A stretch of DNA of 33,348 nt from assembly GCF_900197875.1 (NCBI RefSeq), contig NZ_FZMO01000528.1:1-33348 (forward strand), written 5' to 3'. The stretch's first letter is position 1. Each line of letters begins with the position of its first letter. The stretch comes from Frankia canadensis (GTDB taxonomy: Bacteria > Actinomycetota > Actinomycetes > Frankiales > Frankiaceae). Of this stretch, positions 7,279 through 13,787 are shown piece by piece. Made by a program: the position numbers and the translations under genes. The notes under the pieces are model-generated. The model was given only the letters and a program-made list of their open reading frames with translations. It had not been told where the DNA came from and did no database searches.

Positions 7279-8310
7279 ATGCATATCAAAAGATGTTCGA
7301 CCGGCCTGTTGTTGACAGGTGGGATTTCGGCTGCGGCCGTCCTTCTGGCCTCGCCCGCGTCGGCCGCGACAGCCGGGACGGAAAACGGTGGCGAGGCCCG
7401 GTATGCGGGTCAGAAAAGTCTTCGTTCCCTGACGGTACCGATCTGTTACCGTCCGGGTGACCCGGAACCGGTCAATGGCGGGGGCACGTCCACACAGAAT
7501 CCGAGCTCCACCAACCCGACGGACCCGACGACGTGCTATGCGCTCAGTTACCAGTATGATCCCGGCGCGTCGACATGGTGGCCTTCGCTGGATCCGCTGT
7601 GCACCCCGGGCGGTACCGCGGGGGGTGGCGTGCCGCTGGCGGAGCGAATCGACCAGGCCGACCGTCAGGACGACTGGTTCCGCAACGATGACGACGACTG
7701 GTTCGGCGACAAGGGCCGCCGTTTCGACGACCTGATCATCGGCAGTGTGACGATCGGCATCGGCGGGCCGACCGTCGGCGGTACCGGCATCGTCGGCGGG
7801 ACGGGGAACACGGCGGGCGGCACCACCGCGGGGTTCGGTGGCGTCACCGCGGGCGGCACGACGGTCGGCGGTTTCACCAATACCGTCACCAACAGCGGCA
7901 CGACGATCACCGCGCCCGTTCTCGGTGGCGCGGCCGGCATCGCGGAGGAACCATCGCCCTTCGGCTCGAAGGCCTGGGGCACGGACACCAGCCTGCCGAC
8001 CTGCGATCCCGCTCGACTCCCCGGTGGCGACGGCCCGGACGGAGACAGCGTTGGCGGCGACGTGATCGCTCCGGACTCGGCGTCTGACTCCGGTGGAACG
8101 ACCGAGACGAGTGCGCTGGCCGGAGCCGGTGAGCAGACGTCCTTCGCGCCGCCGTCCGCGTACGAGCGGGGATGGTGGGCCGGCTGGGCGGCCCGCGGTC
8201 AGCGGGACGGCGAGGCCGTCGCCTCGGTCGACGGTGAGCCCGGCAACGGCGGATTCGTGCCGACGGACGAGCCGCCGGTCGATGGGGACGGCATCGTGTC
8301 CGCGTCCTGA
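7279..8310 (+). CDS. Secreted protein with NTAGGTT-type motif, acidic C-terminus
   Basis: ATG 7279 follows GAAGAGGAG at 7267-7274 and gives a typical signal peptide (MHIKRC, hydrophobic core, SPASA) in a 343-residue product. The mature part begins with an unrecognised region containing two PxCYRPGD-like and TCYALSYQYDP segments, then an Asp/Trp-rich patch (DDWFRNDDDDWFGD). Residues about 163-217 contain GNTAGGTTAGFGG and VTAGGTTVGG, clearly related to the repeats of the upstream protein. The C-terminal half is Gly/Asp/Ser-rich and includes YERGWWAGWAARGQRDG. No anchor is visible. Motif sharing plus adjacency suggests the two proteins act together, for example as partners in a surface layer or fibre, but this is inference. 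I recognise no named family. Confidence 0.75.
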   Translation: MHIKRCSTGLLLTGGISAAAVLLASPASAATAGTENGGEARYAGQKSLRSLTVPICYRPGDPEPVNGGGTSTQNPSSTNPTDPTTCYALSYQYDPGASTWWPSLDPLCTPGGTAGGGVPLAERIDQADRQDDWFRNDDDDWFGDKGRRFDDLIIGSVTIGIGGPTVGGTGIVGGTGNTAGGTTAGFGGVTAGGTTVGGFTNTVTNSGTTITAPVLGGAAGIAEEPSPFGSKAWGTDTSLPTCDPARLPGGDGPDGDSVGGDVIAPDSASDSGGTTETSALAGAGEQTSFAPPSAYERGWWAGWAARGQRDGEAVASVDGEPGNGGFVPTDEPPVDGDGIVSAS

Positions 8311-8356
8311 CGCCGCGGCCGATCAGGGCGTCTCCGGGAGGGGTCGGGGACGCCGT

Positions 8357-8398
8357 GGGCGGGGCCTGTCCGTGGTCCCAGCCGCGGCGGCCCCGCCC
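8357..8398. terminator. Hairpin between convergent genes
   Basis: GGGCGGGGCC (8357-8366) is perfectly complementary to GGCCCCGCCC (8389-8398) across a 22-nt loop. It lies between the stop at 8310 and the convergent pepF stop at 8410, and could serve both directions. No T tract is present. Confidence 0.5.
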
Positions 8399-8409
8399 GG
8401 ATCGTCGCG

Positions 8410-10206
8410 TCAGCTGATCCGTCCAGCCTCCCGGGCGGCGGTCTCGGCGGCGCGCAGCTGGGCTTCGACGAGGTCGAGGCCGGCGGACCAGAATCCCGGG
8501 TCGGTCAGGTCGATCCCGACGACACGACCCAGGTCCTCGGGCAGCCGCGATCCGCCCGCGCCGAGCATCTCCAGGTAGCGAGGCACGAACGACGCCCCCT
8601 CCTCGACGTAGCGCTGGTACACCGACAGCGCCAGCAGCTGCCCGTACGCGTAGGCGTACACGTAGCCGGGGGTGCCGATGAAGTGCGGCACGTAGCTCCA
8701 CCAGGTGCGGTAGCCGTCGGTCAGTTCGACCGCGTCGCCGAACAGGTCAAGCTGGGTGGACGCCCACGCCTCGTTGAACCGTTCCACCGACAGCTCGCCC
8801 TCGGTGCGACGCGCGCCGTGCACGGCCTCCTCGAACTGGTTCATCGCGGTCTGGCGGAAGACGGTCGCGATCGCCCCCTCGATCGACTCCGCCAGCAGCG
8901 CGAGGCGCGACTCGGCGTCGCCCGCCCGCTCCAGCAGCCGGTTGAACACGATCGTCTCGCCGAACACCGACGCCGTCTCGGCCACCGTCAGGGGCGTGCT
9001 CTGCTGCAGGATGCCCTGCTTCTCGGCGAGCGCGAAGTGGATGCCGTGGCCGAGCTCGTGGGCGAGAGTGAGCACGTCACGGCGCCGCGAGGTGAAGTTC
9101 AGCATCACATACGGGTGCACCGACGGGACGGCGGAGCTCGCGAACGCACCGCCCCGTTTGCCCGGCCGGACGGGCGCGTCGATCCAGTTCTCGTCGAAGA
9201 ACCGGCGGGCGACCCGCTCCATCTCCGGCGAGAACGAGCCGAACGAGTCGAGCACCAGGTCGCGGGACTCGACCCAACCGTAGTGCTCGTCGGCGTCGGC
9301 GGTCACGGCCGCCGACCGGTCGTGGTCGGCGAGCTTCGGCAGGCCCAGGATCCGGGCCTTGAGCCGGTACCAGCGCTGCGGGATGTCGTAGCGGCCGCGG
9401 ACCGCGGTGATCAGCGCCTGGACGGATTCGTCGGACACCTCGTTGGCGAGGTTGCGGCTCGACAGCCAGGTCGGGTAGCCGCGCAGCCGGTCGTTGACCG
9501 CCTTGTCGTGCAGCAGGGTGTTGAAGATGTAGGCCCGGGTGCGCAGACCTGGGGCCAGCGCCGTCGTGACGGCCTCGGCGGTGGCGCGGCGGACCTCGCG
9601 GTCGGCGGACGCCAGCCGGCTCAGCGCCACGTCGAGGGGCTGGCCGTCCACCGTGATCGCCGAGACCTGCTCGGAGAAGAGCCGCCCCCAAGCCCCCGCC
9701 CCGGTGACCGACTTCTCGGTGAGCAGCTTCTCCTCCGGCTCGCTGAGCAGGTGCTGCCGGTAGCGGCGCTCCATCCGCAGGTAGTGCCGGGCCTGGTCGA
9801 GACCGTCGGCGGCGAGCAGTCGCTCGGCCGTCTCGTCGTCCAGCGCGGCCCATTCGAGGCCGAAGAACAGCAGCGCGGTGTGGATCGAGGTGGAGCCCTC
9901 GCGGACCTTCTGCAGCATCGCGCCGCGCGCCGGTTCGGCCGTGTCGGTGGAGAAGCGCAGCGACGCGTACCCGCCGGCCTTGCCGATCAGCTCGTAGATC
10001 GCCGCCAGTTCACCGACGGCGTCCACCAGCCCCGGCCCGTCCAGCTCGGCGACCTTCCCGGCATACCGCGCGGCGAACGCCTCGGCCCGCGCCCGTGCGT
10101 CCGCGAGCTGTACGTCGACCTGCTCCTCGCCGCCCCCGTCGAGCAGCGGCCCAAGATCCCAGGCGACATCGTCCAGCGAGGGATCATCCTGCGTCACACC
10201 CACCAT
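8410..10206 (-). CDS. pepF: M3-family oligoendopeptidase F
   Basis: A 598-residue cytosolic zinc oligopeptidase, the usual length for PepF/M3B. The zinc motif HELGH begins at residue 383 in the context TLAHELGHGIH. The downstream AETASVFGET supplies the third ligand, as in family M3. The N-terminal helical part and the C-terminal motif GTPGYVYAYAYGQLLAL are also typical of actinobacterial PepF. It degrades short peptides in protein turnover. ATG 10206 is used because it gives a normal N-terminus. Directly upstream, in the opposite direction, lies the toxin-antitoxin unit. Confidence 0.93.
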   Translation of the reverse strand: MVGVTQDDPSLDDVAWDLGPLLDGGGEEQVDVQLADARARAEAFAARYAGKVAELDGPGLVDAVGELAAIYELIGKAGGYASLRFSTDTAEPARGAMLQKVREGSTSIHTALLFFGLEWAALDDETAERLLAADGLDQARHYLRMERRYRQHLLSEPEEKLLTEKSVTGAGAWGRLFSEQVSAITVDGQPLDVALSRLASADREVRRATAEAVTTALAPGLRTRAYIFNTLLHDKAVNDRLRGYPTWLSSRNLANEVSDESVQALITAVRGRYDIPQRWYRLKARILGLPKLADHDRSAAVTADADEHYGWVESRDLVLDSFGSFSPEMERVARRFFDENWIDAPVRPGKRGGAFASSAVPSVHPYVMLNFTSRRRDVLTLAHELGHGIHFALAEKQGILQQSTPLTVAETASVFGETIVFNRLLERAGDAESRLALLAESIEGAIATVFRQTAMNQFEEAVHGARRTEGELSVERFNEAWASTQLDLFGDAVELTDGYRTWWSYVPHFIGTPGYVYAYAYGQLLALSVYQRYVEEGASFVPRYLEMLGAGGSRLPEDLGRVVGIDLTDPGFWSAGLDLVEAQLRAAETAAREAGRIS

Positions 10207-10277
10207 CCCCGCAGGCTACCCACTCCCGCCCGGCTCGCCTGGGAAGGACGGTCGGGCCAGCAGACGCCCGGAGCCAC

Positions 10278-10314
10278 TGAACTGCCTTGAGTTCACGCCA
10301 GTTACCGGTATCCT
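10278..10314 (+). promoter_or_regulatory. Promoter and operator of the toxin-antitoxin pair
   Basis: The proposed -35 is TTGAGT (10287-10292) and the -10 is TATCCT (10309-10314), with 16-bp spacing. The -10 ends 7 nt before ATG 10322, so the transcript is expected to be leaderless, in line with the absence of a Shine-Dalgarno sequence. A perfect dyad TGAACT-N6-AGTTCA (10278-10295) overlaps the -35, and a TACCGGTA palindrome (10303-10310) overlaps the -10. Both are good sites for autorepression by the antitoxin. Confidence 0.5.
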
Positions 10315-10321
10315 CGACGCC

Positions 10322-10624
10322 ATGACCGTGCTTCCTTTCACCGAGGCGCGTAACCGGCTGTCCGAGATCCTCGACGACGTGGAGCGCACGCACGAGCGCG
10401 TGGAGATCACCCGGCACGGCCAGGCGGTCGCGATACTGATCTCCCCCGACGATCTCGCCGCTCTGGAGGAGACCCTCGACGTCCTGGCGAGCCGGGAAGC
10501 AATGCGTCAACTCGCGGAGTCCCAGGAGGCGGTCGAGTCCGGGGACGTTCTCGACGCCGAGGAACTGGCCGCGCTGATGGCGAAGCGCGGGCGTTCCGCG
10601 AGCCTGCCGCCCGGCAGTGGCTGA
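10322..10624 (+). CDS. Type II antitoxin, Phd/YefM family
   Basis: 100 residues. The N-terminus matches the Phd/YefM DNA-binding fold: FTEARNRLSEILDDVERT, then VEITRHGQAVAILISPDDL. The acidic helical C-terminus (about residues 60-90) would wrap the toxin. Family members neutralise the toxin and repress their own promoter. The stop overlaps the toxin start by 8 bp, consistent with translational coupling. There is no Shine-Dalgarno sequence before the ATG; see the leaderless promoter. The family call is strong, the cellular trigger unknown. Confidence 0.9.
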   Translation: MTVLPFTEARNRLSEILDDVERTHERVEITRHGQAVAILISPDDLAALEETLDVLASREAMRQLAESQEAVESGDVLDAEELAALMAKRGRSASLPPGSG

Positions 10625-10907
10625 ACCCGCTCTGCGCCCTTTCGAGCTGCGGGTGGCGGGGCCGGCGGCGCGCGCGCTGGCCGGCAGGCTGCCCGAGAAG
10701 GTCGCCGCGGCGGTCTACGAGTTCATCACGACGACTCTGCTCGAGAATCCGCATCGCCTTGGCAAACGGCTTCTCCTGCCGCCGTTCGAGGGCACCTGGT
10801 CCGCGCGCAGAGGCGGATATCGCGTGCTGTACGAGATCGACGAGGAACATCGCGTAGTCCTCGTGACCGCGATCGAGCATCGCTCGGACGCCTACCGTTC
10901 GCGTTGA
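10617..10907 (+). CDS. Type II toxin, RelE/ParE family
   Basis: 96 residues starting at GTG 10617, inside the end of the antitoxin gene. The C-terminal half shows the RelE/ParE pattern: RLGKRLLLPPFEGTWSARR, then GYRVLYEIDEEHRVV and a terminal IEHRSDAYR. RelE toxins cleave mRNA in the ribosomal A site. The RGGYR and HR residues lie where RelE active-site basics are expected, but ParE-type gyrase inhibitors share this fold, so the target is not certain. Confidence 0.88.
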   Translation: MAEPALRPFELRVAGPAARALAGRLPEKVAAAVYEFITTTLLENPHRLGKRLLLPPFEGTWSARRGGYRVLYEIDEEHRVVLVTAIEHRSDAYRSR

Positions 10908-10938
10908 CCTCGCCTGCCTGCCCGGGCGCGGTCGCAGG

Positions 10939-11607
10939 TCAGTGGCGGGTGGAGAGGGTGAGGCCGTCGTCGAGGGGGAGGTGGACGGTCGTGTAACCGT
11001 TCGCGGGGTCCTGGACGTGGTCGAGGTAGTCGCGGGTCTCGTCGGCGAACCGGACCGTGTCGTCGGCGATGATCAACGTTCCCGGCCGCAGGTTTGGTTC
11101 GAGGACGCGCAGGACCTGCAGGTAGATGTGGTTCCAGCCGTCGAGCAGCACCAGGTCGGCCGGGCCGGGCAGGTCGCGCAGCGTCTCCAGGGCATCGCCG
11201 GCGCGGACGTCGACGAGGTCGCCGAGCCCGGCCTCGGCGACGTTCGCCTCCGCCGCCCTCACCTTGCTGGCCGACAGCTCGCTGGTGACGATCTGGCCAC
11301 TGCCGTTGTCACGCAGCGCGGCGGCGAGATGGATCGTGGAGATCCCGAATGACGTGCCGAACTCGACGACCAGCGCGGGTCGGCTCGCGCGGGCGAGCGT
11401 GTAGAGCAGCGTCCCGACCTCCGGGGCGACCGGCAGGTACGCCTCGCCAGCCAGATCGGCCAGCTCCGCGGCGGGCATCCGCTCGATGACCGCGCCGGGT
11501 GCCAGGCCCGCGAGCAGGCTTGCCATCAGGGAGCCGTCCCCCTGCGCGGCGCCGAAGAGACGGTCGAGGACGGTGCGGACAGCGGGGTCGTACAGGGCCG
11601 AAGGCAT
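10939..11607 (-). CDS. SAM-dependent O-methyltransferase family protein
   Basis: 222 residues from ATG 11607, which is preceded on the minus strand by AGGAGAAGAGG. A far-upstream extension overlaps the reductase gene and is rejected. The SAM-binding motif I is VVEFGTSFGISTIHLA (about residue 78 onward). VTSELSAS (acidic ribose contact), DVRAGDALETL and VLLDGWNHIYL follow as in the catechol-type O-methyltransferase family. The substrate is unknown. It is 79 bp downstream of the siderophore-interacting protein gene on the same strand and probably co-transcribed, so a catecholic siderophore or related phenol is one speculative substrate. Confidence 0.8.
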   Translation of the reverse strand: MPSALYDPAVRTVLDRLFGAAQGDGSLMASLLAGLAPGAVIERMPAAELADLAGEAYLPVAPEVGTLLYTLARASRPALVVEFGTSFGISTIHLAAALRDNGSGQIVTSELSASKVRAAEANVAEAGLGDLVDVRAGDALETLRDLPGPADLVLLDGWNHIYLQVLRVLEPNLRPGTLIIADDTVRFADETRDYLDHVQDPANGYTTVHLPLDDGLTLSTRH

Positions 11608-11686
11608 GCTGAGGAGACCTCTTCTCCTGGTGAGGATCGTGCTGGGTGGGTGCTTCGGGGCGGAGCGACGGTGAGGCTGGCGGCGA

Positions 11687-12487
11687 TCAGTCCATGCCGC
11701 GTTTGCCGGGCGTCCAGAACGGTTCGGTGAGGACGGCGCGGCGCGGCCAACCACGATCGTTGACGAGATGGTTGCGGACCGACTGGACGGTGCGGGCCTC
11801 ACCGGCCACGTAGGCGACACCCGGCTGTTCGGGCAGGTCGAGCTCGGCGACGGCCCGCGGCAGCAGCGGCGACGAAGCCGCCGACGCGCCCTTCCGATGC
11901 ACCCAGGTGGTCCGAAATGTCGCGGTCGCGTCACGGGCGCCGGGCGGTGGCAGTTCGTCCGCCGGATCGTCACACTCGAAGATCGCCCGAGCCTCGGTGC
12001 CAGCCGGCAGGGCACGCAGGATCGCGCTGAGGGGGACGGCGGCCGTGTCGTCCCCGACGAACAGGTGGTGGGCCGCGTCCGGCCGGGCGGTGAGGTGGCC
12101 GTCGGGCTTGGTGGTGATCACATCATCGCCGGGTTGGACGGTGCGTGACCAGGTCGCGCCCGGTGAGTCGCCGCCGTGGTCGTAGACGGCGAGCTCCAGG
12201 CGTCCCGCAGTCGGGTCCGCGTCCCAGACGGAGTAGCTGCGCTTCATGTCGCGCGGATTGCGCAGCCATGAGCCGGGAGCGGAGGGATCGACGAACAGGA
12301 CGGAGACGCTCTGGCCGGGCGTCCAGGGCAGGTCGATCAGCGGCGCGCCGGCGAGCACGATGCGCCGCGTGCGCGCGGCCAACGGCTCGACGGCGGCCAC
12401 CTGCACGCGCAGCAGCACGCGATCCAGCAGTCGACGCCGGGTAGCGCTCGGGTGACTCGACGGGGTGGCTGGAGAGTCGGCAGTCAT
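11687..12487 (-). CDS. Siderophore-interacting protein (FAD/NAD(P)H ferric reductase)
   Basis: 266 residues. The N-terminal half is the FAD-binding barrel, with WTPGQSVSVLF and the flavin motif MKRSYSVWD. The C-terminal NAD(P)H half contains HLFVGDDTAAVPL and ends in the family signature YVAGEARTVQSVRNHLVND...WTPGKRGMD. SIP-family enzymes reduce Fe(III)-siderophores in the cytosol to release iron. ATG 12487 has AGGAG five bases upstream. It is divergent from a LysR regulator, and a partial iron-box-like sequence lies 48-60 bp upstream of its start. Confidence 0.9.
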   Translation of the reverse strand: MTADSPATPSSHPSATRRRLLDRVLLRVQVAAVEPLAARTRRIVLAGAPLIDLPWTPGQSVSVLFVDPSAPGSWLRNPRDMKRSYSVWDADPTAGRLELAVYDHGGDSPGATWSRTVQPGDDVITTKPDGHLTARPDAAHHLFVGDDTAAVPLSAILRALPAGTEARAIFECDDPADELPPPGARDATATFRTTWVHRKGASAASSPLLPRAVAELDLPEQPGVAYVAGEARTVQSVRNHLVNDRGWPRRAVLTEPFWTPGKRGMD

Positions 12488-12528
12488 GGCAGCTCCTGCT
12501 GGACGATAGTCATCGACGCATCGCGATA

Positions 12529-12547
12529 GCTCGTTAAGATGAGCCTA
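12529..12547. promoter_or_regulatory. Candidate operator between reductase and LysR genes (partial iron-box-like)
   Basis: The minus strand reads TAGGCTCATCTTA (12535-12547). This matches 11 of 13 positions of one side of the DtxR/IdeR-type box (TAGGCTCACCTAA, from memory), but the other half is not conserved. The same place holds a dyad GCTC-N8-GAGC (12529-12532 / 12541-12544), which could instead be a LysR site. Either use is inference. Confidence 0.35.
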
Positions 12548-12592
12548 GGGGTGCCGTGATCTGCCGACAAATGCAACTGAGGCAAGGGGACG

Positions 12593-13609
12593 ATGCACGC
12601 GATGCAATCCGTGGCGGATGACGTTCCAGCCGCAACGCCGCTGATCATCGGGCGCGGGCAGCCGATGGGGCGCCCGCTTGCCGGCATCGACCTGAATCTG
12701 TTGGTCACGCTCGACGTTCTGCTGGCCGAACGGAGCGTGAGTGGCGCCGCTCGCCGGCTTCATCTCACCGAGCCGGCTGTGAGCCGAGCGCTGGGCCGCA
12801 TCCGCCGGGCCATCGGCGACCAGATCCTTGTGCGGTCGGGAAACACGATGCTGCCCACGCCGCGCGCCCTGGCGATCCAGGCTGAGGTGCGGGATCTCGT
12901 GGCACGGGCTCACGGCGTCTTCGCGCCCGTCGGCCAACCCGATCTCTCGACACTCGAGCGTACGTTCACGATCCTCAGCAGCGACATGCTCGTCGCATCG
13001 ATCGCCGTCGACCTGCTCGACAGGCTGACCGCGGCGGCTCCAGCAGTGCGCGTGCGGTTCCTGCCCGAGCCGATGCCGTCCGCCGATCCGCTCCGCGACG
13101 GCACCGCCGATCTGGAGATCGGCCAGATCGACTCGACCGCGACGGAGATCCGCGTGGAGGCCCTTGGAGAGGACGCCGCCGTCGCCGTCGTCCGTGCCGG
13201 CCATCCGCTCACCCGCGGTCCGCTCACCCCGGAGCGGCTCGCCGACGGCCGGCATGTCATCGCGTCGCGCCGCGGCCGCGTCCAAGGCCCGCTGGACGCG
13301 GCGCTGGCCGCCCATGGTCTGCGGCGCACCGTTGCCGTCACCGTTCCATCGCATACGGTGGCTCTTTCTTTGGTCGCCCAGAGCGACCTCATCGGCATAG
13401 CCCCCCGCCGTCTCGGTCGCGTCGGCCTGGCGAGCGCCGGTCTGGTCGCCCTCGATCTGGATCTTGACCTGCCGACCCTGCCCGTCTGCCTGGCCTGGCA
13501 CCCGCGCTACGACGCCGACGGCCCCCACCGCTGGCTCCGCGCCCACGTCCGCACCGCCATCACCACCGCCCTGCGCTCGTCGAGCTGGTCGACGACGGCC
13601 GGCGGGTAG
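12593..13609 (+). CDS. LysR-family transcriptional regulator
   Basis: 338 residues. A winged HTH at about 32-95 is clear: DLNLLVTLDVLLAERSVSGA, then LHLTEPAVSRALGRIR and a conserved P in PTPRAL. An effector domain follows (SDMLVASIAVDLLDRL, FLPEPMPSADPLRDG). Start ATG 12593 has AAGGGG just upstream; ATG 12602 is a possible alternative. The gene is divergent from the reductase/methyltransferase pair with a 105-bp gap, the classic arrangement for a LysR protein controlling its neighbour. The inducer is unknown. Confidence 0.9.
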   Translation: MHAMQSVADDVPAATPLIIGRGQPMGRPLAGIDLNLLVTLDVLLAERSVSGAARRLHLTEPAVSRALGRIRRAIGDQILVRSGNTMLPTPRALAIQAEVRDLVARAHGVFAPVGQPDLSTLERTFTILSSDMLVASIAVDLLDRLTAAAPAVRVRFLPEPMPSADPLRDGTADLEIGQIDSTATEIRVEALGEDAAVAVVRAGHPLTRGPLTPERLADGRHVIASRRGRVQGPLDAALAAHGLRRTVAVTVPSHTVALSLVAQSDLIGIAPRRLGRVGLASAGLVALDLDLDLPTLPVCLAWHPRYDADGPHRWLRAHVRTAITTALRSSSWSTTAGG

Positions 13610-13612
13610 TCG

Positions 13613-13787
13613 TCACCGCTGCAGGTCGAGGGCGGCGAGCCGGTCCGTGGCGGCGGCGACCAGATGCGGATCGACGTCGATCGTCGTGACCTGGCTGCTG
13701 CCGTACCTGCGGGCGAGCAGCGCCGTGCCGTAGCCGGATCCGGTGCCTACGTCGAGGATGTCCAGGCCCTCGCCCGCGGTTGTCGCG
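13613..13787 (-). pseudogene. Remnant of a SAM methyltransferase (PCMT-like)
   Basis: The minus-strand frame encodes about 58 residues with an intact SAM motif, ILDVGTGSGYGTALLARR, followed by VTTIDVDPHLV, typical of protein-isoaspartate-type methyltransferases. It stops after DLQR, far short of a full domain. At its upstream side the frame runs into the 3' end of the helicase-associated gene with no start codon or ribosome site. It is thus an internal piece of a gene truncated at both ends, squeezed between two intact genes. Confidence 0.65.
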
